DNA from: Trichoplusia ni | Lineage: Eukaryota; Arthropoda; Insecta; Lepidoptera; Noctuidae | NCBI RefSeq assembly: GCF_003590095.1 | Contig: NC_039486.1 | Coordinates: 6,446,336-6,510,335, forward strand | Length of the DNA: 64,000 nucleotides | Direction of reading: 5' to 3' | Part shown: positions 38,801 to 49,891 of the stretch, in pieces | Position numbering within the stretch: position 1 is the stretch's first letter | Layout of the letters: every line of letters begins with the position of its first letter | Program-made: the position numbers and the translations under genes | Notes under the pieces: generated by a model | The model's input: the letters and a program-made list of their open reading frames with translations, nothing else | Told to the model about the DNA's origin: nothing | The model's database searches: none

Positions 38801-41800
38801 AGCCCACCTTATAGGGAATGATTGTAATAAGGTGCATATAAACTGTTTTTGTTTATTAGATTATCTATTTTTGCATACTGTGCATTTAAAAATGTAAGAA
38901 TGTTAAATCTTCGTTAAAGGTACTCAGCTAAAAGCGCAATTTCAGACAAATTTATTAAAGCTTATGTGTTAGGCCGATGCCTCCCGGGCCAGCGAGATTT
39001 TCCTCGGCCCCGGTACACAGCCGGCAAAGAAATAGAAAGGAACATGTGTGCTTTTAGTCCAGAAAAGTTTGACACTTCTATTCGCTCAAACCGAAAAGAG
39101 TGGAGTTATTTGACGACTTCCCATGCAGAAAAGAGCATAGTGCATACCTAAGTATAAAGATTTTGTTTCTATCAAGAAACCAATTATAATTATCTCAAGC
39201 AGTGTAGCTTTAACACATATAGAGGTAATAATAAGCACAATCAAGGTAGGTACTAATTAGAGGGTTATATGTTTAACCTAACATTTATTTGGTGGAGGTC
39301 AAAGATCACACCAATGCATGATGCATGCGTGATCAACACTAAGTGGTGTAATAAATAAATATATGACAAAATGACGACTGATTAAAATAGTTCTGTTTGT
39401 TTTACGAGAGGTACTTCAACTTAGGTATTTTATGGAATTTTTCGGCCAATTGATATGGAACTTTGGACTGTAAATAACTTTGTATCTCCCAGGAAAAATG
39501 ACAATCATTTACATTGTAGGAGGCTGACTAATGGGCATGATTACTTAATTATAGCATGAGAACAAAGCACTGTAGAGTGTTTATATCACATGTAACATGC
39601 GAAGTTCAAAGTTGATTTCACACGATTAATGCCGTGATGGATGCGACCGGTATATCCGTAGTAAAGAATAAGTTTTCACTATATCGTAGACGTGTTAATA
39701 GGTACATTGTGTTTATTGTCTTCCATACCAGGATAGAAATAAACTTTTATGATACTTTTATTGCTTGATTTGGGCTTTGGTCATCTCTTTAATACGAAGA
39801 GAGAGGTGCCGGCTTATCCTTTCATCGTGTTCATGAACGGGTGAACTTGGGAAGCAGTAAAGTAAGTATCCTGTTTAGTAGGTTCTTAATGAAATATATT
39901 TCTTTGTAGTTTCTCTTAATGTTGTAGTTGCTCCTAATGTTTCTCTTGCTGTATCAAGGTTCAAGGTGCAGATTGTTTGATAAAAAAGTTTCAATAAAAA
40001 CGTGTCTAATACTTTTTGTAACATTTACATACCCTCACAATTACTAGTCACAAACTTTTTGGTCGGTGTAAAAATATAAAAGTCTGTAATATATCTCACC
40101 TTGAGTGTTTCAAGATCAAGTACACTAAACGGAGGCATGCAGTAAAATGAGATGCCTTCGAAAAGCTTCTTCTTCGCGATGCGAGAGCGTCTCGGTCCTG
40201 GTTCACCTGTACTGTCTAAGGCTTCGAAGAATTCCTAAAAGGAAAACGATTTTTTATTTATTTATTTAATGTAGGTACTCACTGGTGCACGTTGTTTACT
40301 AGCATCAACTTTACTGCTTGAACATAAAAGTTAATTAAGAAACTGAGTTGACGACTAGAAATTGAAATATGTATAGATACACTGAGTTTTAAGGCCAGTG
40401 CCTATTTGGACGAGCAAAACGCAACGTATTTCTTTATGATTCTCAAAAACCGACTTTAAAATAGCGACATAAGGTGCACAATTGTTTAATCTGTTGCGCC
40501 GCGCTCCGTCAATCCTGGCTCCCCTTATATATAAATAATATTATTACATATAATATTTTTTCTCATACCTCATTGACGACTTCCTTTTTCTGTAAACATA
40601 TCTTCACCCAATCAAAAGCGACAATCCATTTAGAAGCTGCTAATGCACACATGTACTTAACGGATCTGAAAGGAAACAAACTCGTTAATTATGCTAAGTT
40701 TAGCTAGGAGATGTGTTCATTAACATAGATACATTACCATGGTACATTGGTACTATTCATGCTGTAGTATTATTGTAATGCAATTGCCATCAGGCAACAT
40801 TTAAATAAACCGAACCATTAGGATTGTAATACTTGTTACTTATTTAAGAGAAAAGTTCAAATCTTACCTTTGCGACTTTTTCTCTTCATCAACACCTACA
40901 ATTAAATGCGTAATATTTTTCGTATATTTCTCGACATACGTCCATTTCTGTTCATAACAAAGACTCTTTACTTGTGCTAGTTCAGTGGATGTTAAGCAGG
41001 AGCCAGCCAAGCAAAACATTCTGTTCGAATTTAACCCTACGTTCCTAGCTTTTAAAGGTCTCGCGGCTGGCGTAGAAGGCGTTCTCTCAAATGCTTTACT
41101 CATAAACTCCCTCTCTTGCGTTGTTTTCGCTATTTCTGAGGTAGGACATAAAGTCTGTTCTGGGTCATCATCATTTTCATTATTAAAATTAAGGGACTTT
41201 CTCGCCATCGGCGTAGATTTGTGTTTTATTTGATCAGCAAACTTCGTTATAGTAAGGGGAGTTTCCAAAGCTACTTTCCGAACTTCAGTATCAATGACCG
41301 TTACTTCTCCACTAGTTTTATTGGTATCTGTAACCGTATCTGTTAAATTAATAACGCTTTTCGCATTTGATGTTGATCTTCGTAAAGAAGCCTTTTTGCT
41401 ATCGCTTAAATTTATTTGCGATAGATTTGATGTACTTGCTCGTTTGAGTTTAGGGAATGATAAATTTCTGGAAATAAATAAGAAACAGGTTCATTAGCAG
41501 GTGTCTAAAAAGTAGTAATCCCGTATAAAATACGATTTCCAGAAACTTTGTGAGTCTGGAGACCATAGCTGGAAATTAACTGGGCAAAGCGTGTTTAATT
41601 ACGAAATATTATGATCTCGAATACATACTTTTGTGGAGTTTCTTCAACAACACTTCGATCTGAATCATCATAATCCTGCGACTTTTTGTTTTGTTTGTTG
41701 CCCACACTTTCCTGGGACGAATCCAGTCGACATATAACTGGTGTCAAGAATTCTTCGGGTTGCGGTGCTACCTGTAACATGGCATTATTTCGAATCAAGC

Positions 41801-44637
41801 AATTGTTGAGAGGTTTAGAGTGATGAGAATTGTATAGCTATAACAGAATCATGCATTTGTCAATTGTCAGATTTGGCTATAAGAAATGAACTTATCATCG
41901 GCAATTGCTTTATGCATGTACTTGCTGTCGGCCCGTCACGCCGTCATTTTTTAAAAAAAGTGAAGAAATTAAAATATAAAATATACTTACTTTATCTGTT
42001 TTAGCAATTTGTGAGACTTCATCTTCCTTTTCCAAAATCGAAAAAACATTTTCACTGTGCTTCTCATTATAATATTCATTTACTTTCTGTGTTACTTGAG
42101 TGTTAGTGTTATCTTGGGCGGTTTTCAATGTTTGTGTCTTTTTAATTTGCGACAGTTTTTTAGTATTTCTACTTGTGTTCTGATCTTGTTTTTCTCTTGT
42201 ATCCTCTTTTAAGACAACAACTGTTTCCTGCTCTTGGGTTTGTCTGATGTCTTCAATATCAGCATCTATATTTGCAAACACTTGACCCATTAAAGCATCA
42301 TAAGTTATAGAGTCACTGTCTAGTTGTGTTTCTTTTTCTTTAAGATTAGACTTGTTTTGGGTCATTTTCGCTTTCTTATTTTTAGGTAAAATGTCATCAT
42401 TATCATCCCTGTTACGTTTTTCAACAGTTTTTTGAGTTCTTCCTCTACTTTGAGCAGTGGAAATTAATATTTCGGAAGGTGCGTGTGCACTTAACACATG
42501 AACATTGCCTTCCTTGACTGATCCACTATTAAATATATCTAGATCATTCAAATCTTCAACATTTTCAACCTGCTCTTGAATCTTTGTATTAACATTTTGT
42601 TCTTCAATGTTTTGTTGTATGGCACTGGGTAAGTTAATAGGTTTTTCTATTTTGTTTTGAATTTCGTCACACTCCATTATATTAGACAGTTCTTTTTCAA
42701 CACTTTCTGTTATTTCGAATTGGGCTGTTGCTGTGTCCGCTGATGCAGTATTTTTCTTGCCTGATGTTGATTTTTCTACGTTAGAATCTGTTGGTTGCAG
42801 ATTTTGATATGTAAGTACACTAACTACTGGTTCCTTATATTTTTTGCCTATACTTCCGATATTTATGTCTACATTATGTGTAGTTGGATCTTTTACCGAA
42901 ATTTCATTATTTTGATTCAAATTATGAGGCCCTAAAGATGTTTGTACTTCCTGGTCTGTGTTCACTTTAACCTGGACATCATTGTGCTTCTTCTTTATAA
43001 CTATATTAGTGATTGTGTTGCCTACTTTAATAGAAATTTCTATATCATCATTATTTTCAGAAGTTGTTGGTTCTTTCACATAATTGTGATTTATAATATT
43101 GGTATTGTTTATTTTGGTAGGGTTTAGTGCACTTTTTTTGATAAAAGCCATTTTTGTTTGCTTTGGTTGATCATTATCTTCTTGATTTTTATTGTCATGG
43201 TGTTCAATCCTTTGAGTATTTACTTTACTTTTACCTGTTTCAAAAATAATGTCATTTGAAGGTAAAATAGTCTGAGACTCCTTTGCTACATCTACAGAGT
43301 TTTCAGAAACAGTCTCCTTTTGTGCAGGAAGTACATTGGTATTGATGTTAATTAGTTCTTGCTCTGCAGGTTCTGATTTATTATCCATGGCTTTGTCTTC
43401 AGTGCTTTTAATTTGTGGAGTGTTATCATCTATACTAATTACAGGTTGAGAAGCAACTGGGGTGCTTGTAATTGGCTTCAAGTTCTGTGTCTTCTTAACC
43501 ATCTCAATAGACACATTGAGTTTGTTGCGATTTTTTTTATTCAACTTACTAAATTCCTTTCTCATCCTTTTTACACTATTCCAAGTTTGTTTAGTCTTTT
43601 GTGACTTTTTATCATTGTCACCACTGGAATCTCTAGAACTATGGACATTAGAAGAAAGGTCTTTTGTAGTGGAATCATCATTTTTCTCTCTTTTTCGAGA
43701 ACTTCGGCGTGGATTATTTGTTGTATATTCAGTGTCTTCTAAATAAAATGGTTCTATATCCATAGGACCTGCAATATTGCTTCTTTTTTTAGGAAATTCT
43801 TCTGTGTCAGCAATAGGCTCTATTTTGTCCCAATCATCTTGAGGTGGTGGGACATAAATAACTTTAGGAGGGGCATCAACTTTCTTAGATTCAGTGTGAA
43901 TAATAATATTACTGGCTGACACCTCCATAGGATTGGATGGTTGTTGTAGATCCTGTGAAAATGTTTCAGAACTCTGGATAGGTGCTGAAAAATGATTTTG
44001 AGAACTAGTTAACCAATCTTTAACATTTTTAACAGGATCTTGTTCTATTTCCATTTCATCAGGTGTGTTTTGAAGGCTAAATATATTTGCTGAAATTAAA
44101 TTTTGAAAACATTATTTCATGAGTTCATTAAATTTAATAAGCCAATAAGAATTAGGAATGTGTTATAAAATTACTAGATGTCAGTAATGGAACATTTATG
44201 TGGGTAAATAACCTAAATTATTCATAAATTCTGAAACAAAATAATAGAATCAATCTTGATGCTAAGCTTGACTTACTTTTGGTGAGTTTTTCAAATGCCT
44301 CTCCGAGTACTTGGACATGATCTTTAAGAGATTGAAGTGGCACATTAAGCTTCAATGATTTGCGGTCGAATTGGTGTGAACATGTTGGACATGTTCGACG
44401 TCCTCGCCAACAAGTAAGACATAATGTGTGGCCACAAGCGGCAGTTGCTGGTGCCACATAATATTTGCAACTGTAAATAAACATTTTTATCATGTTAACT
44501 TTGATGGATTTCAATAAACAACTTACAGCAAATATCAGTAAAAAATCTCACAAATTGACATACCATTCCAAACAAGTTACTTGGTCGATTTGTTGTGATG
44601 TTAACGTTTTTACCAAATCAAATTCTTTGACATTCAT
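35837..44637 (-). CDS. BRCA1: BRCA1 homologue (RING + tandem BRCT E3 ubiquitin ligase)
   Basis: This is the insect homologue of BRCA1, a nuclear E3 ubiquitin ligase subunit for double-strand-break repair that normally pairs with BARD1. Nine exons join cleanly: 44637-44564, 44470-44277, 44089-41991, 41771-41629, 41467-40868, 40665-40569, 40234-40100, 38614-38488 and 36006-35837 (1,212 aa). The RING finger is complete only after splicing exons 1 and 2: C22, C25, C37, H39, C42, C45, C52, C55. The 2.1-kb exon 3 encodes a low-complexity, charged, probably disordered region with basic stretches (RRSSRKREK, RMRKEFSKLNKKNRNK). BRCT1 (about 985-1075) has MFCLAGSCLTSTELAQV and KWIVAFDWVKICLQ. BRCT2 (about 1090-1195) has KLFEGISFYCMPPF, AAGGRVVNEARAVKI and PVNYEWVLNCL. 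Absence of ankyrin repeats argues against BARD1. Confidence 0.9.
37008..37380 (+). repeat. tRNA-derived SINE
   Basis: The head contains a Pol III box-B-like sequence, GGTTCGATACCC (about 37069-37080). Downstream, 'gggtgtctttgtgcatgtga' near 37298 followed by 'gtttgtgaaacctcccgcga' resembles the conserved 3' body of lepidopteran SINEs (GTCTGGGTGTCATGTGCATGTG ... GTAAACGCACCCACGAC). The copy sits in the long last intron of the BRCA1 gene. It is diverged, and its exact ends were not resolved. Confidence 0.6.
38960..39070. repeat. possible repeat fragment in BRCA1 intron
   Basis: A GC-rich patch ('gccgatgcctcccgggccag' through 'cctcggccccggtacacagc') stands out in the AT-rich intron between 40100 and 38614. 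It has no coding homology. It looks like a transposon fragment, but I cannot name the family. Confidence 0.3.
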
Positions 44638-45847
44638 TTTTCTTGTCTTGCAGAAAATTAAAAGTTAGGGTCCGTGTAGATTTTAAACATAATGTTTATT
44701 ATTTAACCTGATTTGCAAGCTATCTACGTCTCGCTGTTAATTATGCACATATGTACGCAAATGATAGTGAGTAATAGCCACTTAACTTTAAATAAATTCA
44801 CAACAAATTAGGTAACATAATCACAAACTATCTTTATTTTATCCCTATTCCAAAGATAGAAATAGAAATGTAAATAGAAAGCTTTGATACTGACATTCAA
44901 TTCAATATTCTTTATTTTTTTCCCGCCTTTGTCAATGTCAAATGCAATGTCAAATACTCAAGGTGACGTAGCACGTCCATACCACATTCTGTGGACAGTA
45001 TATTATACCAGTAAGATGAAAAAACGAAAAAATAAAGCTCAAATGTTTATTTTATGAATGTAATATTCTGCAAGATAAAACATCGGAAATGTAAACAATT
45101 TTATTTAGTTACTAATTAATAAGAGCGTTATTAAATCCATATGATAAAATATTGGAATTATTTTTCGAATATTTTTCAATTGCAATACTGAAACACTATC
45201 TGTCAAGTTTAGTCGTGGGGTGCCGAGAAAACGGAGTTTCTCCTATAATTTCATCAATTTACCCTGCTTAATATCAAAGTAAGAATACTTAACTAAATTT
45301 TAATCAAGGCTTTATGTAGTGTGCTTCAATGAAAATAATATGTTGCTAAAATAAGGAATATCTACCGCTATCAAAATTATTACATAATCCAGGATTGTTT
45401 TCATGATATAAATGACTTTTAGACATAATTTTCTAATATTTTATGTTTAGGGACAATGATGGTATATGTTTTATAGGTACGTTAAAGTAAACACCTTGTC
45501 CTAATGTTTATATCCAGATCATTAATTCCAATTATTGTAGGTTAGAATTTTTAAAGTCCAATCAAGTTCTAGGGCTAATACTCTGCAGCAAAATACTATG
45601 TGTGTTATGTATAAGTGTCCATACTGCTCCAATTACAGTTTATAGCAATATTTTAACTAAAACATCAATGTGAGATAGTCACCATATTATTCTTATTAGT
45701 CAATAAGGCTTACAAGTACTTGAGAATCAACTAATGACATTCAATTTCTGTGGATCAGTGAGTGTTTCAAAAGTCGTTTTTTTTATTATTATATATATTA
45801 TAAATATAAAAATATTTGTAATCATTATTATCATTTTCTTTTACAGA
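44638..45847. promoter_or_regulatory. divergent upstream region of BRCA1 and ATP synthase delta
   Basis: The two genes are head to head. A possible 5' UTR exon of the ATP synthase gene (about 45190-45278) ends at AAA/GTAAGA, with the matching acceptor TTACAG at 45841-45846 right before the ATG. That would leave about 0.55 kb for both promoters. No TATA box is obvious. The proposal rests on splice signals and geometry. Confidence 0.4.
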
Positions 45848-48024
45848 ATGGCATTCCGTGGTGTCCTGAGGAACGTAGCCAGGAGGCTGCAAGTTCGTAC
45901 CTATGCTGCAGATGCTCCTAAGGGCGATGAAATGGCACTCACTTTTGCTGCAGGCAACAAAGTAATTACTCAATTTTTTTTGCAATGTTATGTAAAATGT
46001 ATGAAGTTTTGAAAATATTCTTTTAGATAGAGAGAGTTCCTTCATAAGCATGATAAAAGTTAAGAGGGAGGCATTAAGAAATTATTTACATGACTGAACT
46101 ATTTTTTATCAATATTCTGTGCTCATGCAATTTCATCCGTATAGCCCAACTAGATTGGGACCAAACATGGGATGTTTGGAACAAATTGAACCATTATTAA
46201 ACAAATGAAATCATGAGTCCACCTTATGAATTATACCTTATTACAACAATATCCTGTACTTTACTTTCAGGTATTCTACGACAAACAAGTAGTCAAGCAG
46301 GTTGATGTGCCATCATTGAGTGGTGCCTTCGGTATCCTGCCTAAACATGTTCCTACACTCGGTAAATTCCTACTTTTATAATAGTCTAATTTAAGCCAAG
46401 TTGAATATATATTTTAATGATGGTATGGTCACTAGTATTTATACCTGAGGTTGAGACACTTTACATGGTTATTTAAATGTGCACTTCCATGTGTAGAAAA
46501 GAGACTATATTTGTAATGCTTTAAGATTTCATGGTCATATTATTTCATATTTTAATACATTATTGTAATAGTTTGTTAGACCAGCAGACAGTATTCTTGT
46601 AAGTAGCAGTAAAAGTGTTTATAATATAATACTGACTAAAGAAAATGTACTAAGGGGCAGAAAAACTTAAACACACAAAGTTGTTTAAGTAGTATATTGC
46701 GATTACTTTGAAATGAAGGTGACTTATCATAAATTTACATTTTCCAGCTGTTCTGCGACCTGGTGTAGTGACTGTGATTGAAAATGACGGCAAAACAAAC
46801 AAGATCTTTGTGTCTTCCGGAACTGTCACAGTCAATGATGACTCTTCTGTTCAGGTAAGATTTCTCCCACATAACATTTGTTTATTTGACAGGGCTTATT
46901 AAATGTGTGAAAGTAAGAATGCTTGAAGACCGTCTGAAATATTGCATTAACCTCTTAGAGTTTGTATGGAGTCTAGTCTGATTGTTAAGTTTGTTTTTAT
47001 GATAATTTTTGAATACTCTGTTATCTAAAACTTGCAAATAAAGCTTAAATCCAACAGCCTTGAAGTTGATTAAAAGGTTGGTTACTAAAAACGAGTTAGG
47101 CTAAGATTCGAGTGGCTTGTTTGATACTCCTGTCCTAAGATGACCCACTAGTCAGTAATTAAATGTGTTATGATATGGATAAGAATCTTCTTGGAATGCC
47201 AAACATTTTTATCCAGAGGATGCTTTACTATTTTACGTAAATCTTGATATACACATACAATAACATAATGGATAAAGTTTCTGTAAAATATAGCCAAGTT
47301 TGCTGCTGCATTAAACATGGTGATTGAGGTGTGATTTACGCACTACCACCAGAAGTTGCTTTCGACCGCAAACCAAGTTTGCTGTGATTGAAATGTTATT
47401 CTTGATCATCTTATTTTGCACTCCACTGAATTGCAATTTCCATTACCCTTACGTTTTGTGGTTATTGCTTGTGTGAACCAAGCCTAAGATCTTCTGCATT
47501 GGCTACAGCAGCTTAATATGTGTTGAGTGTTACCTATTAAGCCCATGTCATTATAAAATGTTTTTTGTTCAGGTTCTGGCTGAGGAAGCGCATCCCTTAG
47601 AAAACCTCGACCGTGGCGCGGCGCAGGAGTCTCTCAGCAAAGCTCAATCTGAACTGAACTCTGCTGCTAACGACAAGGTGAGGGTTTTCGATTACACTTT
47701 TGAGCCTTCTGTCCGAAATGTTACATAGAAAATCGGTATTAAAATTCTTATTACTCTTTGGCAATAGCTTTCCTGCATTGCTGAATTCTCTCTACATTGT
47801 AAGCTACATTTCCTATTTCACAAATTTGGAGGTTATGATCTGACCCCAAGATCATGCGATATGTTTTGTCTGTTGTGAGCTTTAAAGCCTGCCTTGATAT
47901 GGCAGAGAAAACTAGGACCTATAGGATACAAGCTTAACCTTCACATAATGATTTCCAGGCTAAGGCAGAGGCAGCGATCGCCGTCGAAGTAGCCGAGGAG
48001 ATCCTCAAGGCGGCCTCCGGTTAA
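45848..48024 (+). CDS. ATPsyndelta: ATP synthase F1 subunit delta, mitochondrial
   Basis: This is the delta subunit of mitochondrial F1-ATPase (homologous to bacterial epsilon), part of the central stalk with gamma and epsilon. Five coding exons, 45848-45961, 46271-46361, 46748-46854, 47573-47677 and 47959-48024, give 160 aa. The N-terminus MAFRGVLRNVARRLQVRTYA is a typical basic, acid-free mitochondrial targeting peptide. The beta-sandwich domain includes MALTFAAGNKVFYD, LSGAFGILPKHVPTL, AVLRPGVVTV and KIFVSSGTVTVN. The C-terminal alpha-helical pair is rich in Ala/Glu (LSKAQSELNSAANDKAKAEA, ending EEILKAASG). All introns are GT-AG. The ATG sits two bases after a splice acceptor, so the 5' UTR is in a separate upstream exon. 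Confidence 0.95.
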
Positions 48025-48099
48025 GTGTTATATAAGTCTCAGCACTGCCATTGAACAGTTAGTGTTTAAAGAACTATTTAATATTTACGTTTCTGTATA

Positions 48100-48105
48100 A
48101 ATAAA
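48100..48105 (+). terminator. poly(A) signal of ATP synthase delta
   Basis: AATAAA lies 75 nt after the stop codon at 48024. It is the only well-placed canonical signal close behind the gene. Confidence 0.6.
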
Positions 48106-49220
48106 AACCCGTCTCCAGTAGAACATTTATGTATTTTATTTACTTATATCATAAGTAGTTTTAACATATAAAGGTGTTGTAAAATGAAACAGCACTGTGT
48201 AGTTGACATTTGAGTAGTTTATTTAACACAAATCAAACACTTTGGTACAGTTAGTTAGCTGTGGTTATCGATGTCGTATCGCCATAAAAATTACGAAACT
48301 TACTTTAAACTAGCCGCAAACCAAACGCACATCGACAAAAGCGAAAATATCATAAACAATTAACCTCTTTGCTGCCAATACAATTAAGATTATGGTAAAA
48401 AATTTAATCGTATAATTTTGAATAAATTTCATTTATTTTGTTCACATTTAATTTTAACTATATTTTTCATTAAATCGAATTCTAAATGGAAGTTTAATAG
48501 AAGAATTGGTTGCTAGGAAGTCGCGAAAACCTAACTACAATGCTACTTGCGAAGCTTACACCACAATACACAACATATATTGGGAAACACCTATAAAATG
48601 ACACACGAGTGTCTTACACCTAGTCATCTGCAATAGTATAGAAGGATAAAATTACGATTATGATTATTAAAAATGCACCTTAACGTACTAGAGTAATATT
48701 TTAAAAGATTAATTTAAATTCCATGTCAGCAGTTTTTGTTACGTGTTTGATGGTTTTGCTGTTTCAATAGGTAACTGTTCGTTATTACGGTACGCGTTTG
48801 TTGTATTACACCATTAAGATTATAAAGTAGTCTAAGATTGATTACCTTTAGATATATAAATAGTTATATTGCGTAACGCGTGTTACTAACTAGCTACGGG
48901 TTACATATTACTTTGTTTAAAAGTTGATTAATTACTAGTAAAGAAATGTATATCTAAACTTATCCTAAGTAGTATATGCATAAATGCGAATCAAAACCGT
49001 AAAACAAATATGTTTGACACAAATCAGGACGTGGCAATAACGAAAATGACAAAAGAGAATAATTAAAACGAATAACGTTAAAGGAAGCATCGTAACAACC
49101 GTTCGGTTGTGGTTACCTAATATTACCATTCTAAGAGTATAAATAAAGTTTACGTCAATATTATTCCATGTAAAAATTAAAAATGGGATAAAAATACAAA
49201 ATATCACATACATTATTACA

Positions 49221-49304
49221 TGTTGAGCTTAATTTAAATCGAAACCGAAACACCCCAAGACCTGATGGATTCGCACTGAAGCTCACTTTAAATTAAGCTG
49301 AACA
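49221..49304. repeat. hairpin in Dscam1 3' UTR (18-bp stem)
   Basis: TGTTGAGCTTAATTTAAA (49221-49238) is the inverse of 49287-49304 at 17 of 18 positions, with a 48-nt loop. It lies downstream of the Dscam1 stop codon on the minus strand. It could be an RNA stem in the 3' UTR or a tiny foldback element. Confidence 0.6.
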
Positions 49305-49718
49305 AATAAGTTGAACTACAATTAAAATTACCGAATGTTCTGTAGTAAAGATCTCAAAGTTGGTCACGTAGGATGAAGGTGTATTATATAATGTGTTGGA
49401 CAGGATACAAACGCGTCACTTATCTATTTAAGCAAATATATCAATTTGAGATAACTACCACAACCATAATTTTCTGCTTTTAAATGGTAATTCTACAGTG
49501 ACGCATAGGTTTCTCTACTCAGGGAAGGTAGACTAATTTGTACATAACCCAACTCTGCAACTTTACTACAGGGGTAGAGTAAGAAATAAAACACGATAAG
49601 AACTTAATACAAAAACGTCCAGCCAACTAAGTTGGGGTAAATTTAAAAGTAATTAGCAACACAAAAACGCGACACACAAATGAATAGTAAAGAAAGATTA
49701 GATTTGGCACGAGTATCA

Positions 49719-49822
49719 CCATCTTGCTGAATGTTAGATTAAATAATTGAGCGAAAGTGCAATCAAAATGTACTCTTGAAAATAATGAGCGTAAGCTTGC
49801 GAGCGGTACTTCAGCAAGATGG
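49719..49822. repeat. second hairpin in Dscam1 3' UTR (13-bp stem)
   Basis: CCATCTTGCTGAA (49719-49731) and its perfect inverse (49810-49822) enclose a 78-nt loop. It starts 70 nt downstream of the Dscam1 stop codon on the transcribed strand. Confidence 0.55.
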
Positions 49823-49891
49823 TAATGGTCCAGTAAATTAATAATTAAAGTGCATGTGTCGCTGTGCGCTGGCACGGGTCCGCTTTACAGG

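Larger units (their letters stand above)
48106..49891 (-). other. Dscam1 3' UTR region
   Basis: There is no coding homology between the ATP synthase poly(A) signal and the Dscam1 stop codon. The interval is most likely the 3' UTR of Dscam1, plus a short intergenic gap. It contains two inverted-repeat hairpins (49221-49304 and 49719-49822), listed separately. Confidence 0.45.

Noticed and set aside
43413..43746. Plus-strand open frames opposite BRCA1 exon 3
   Set aside because: Low-complexity antisense of a long charged exon, with no start context or splice partners.
35837..44637. BARD1 instead of BRCA1
   Set aside because: No ankyrin repeats occur between RING and BRCT in any exon, and the long disordered middle fits BRCA1. 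A reciprocal search would settle it.
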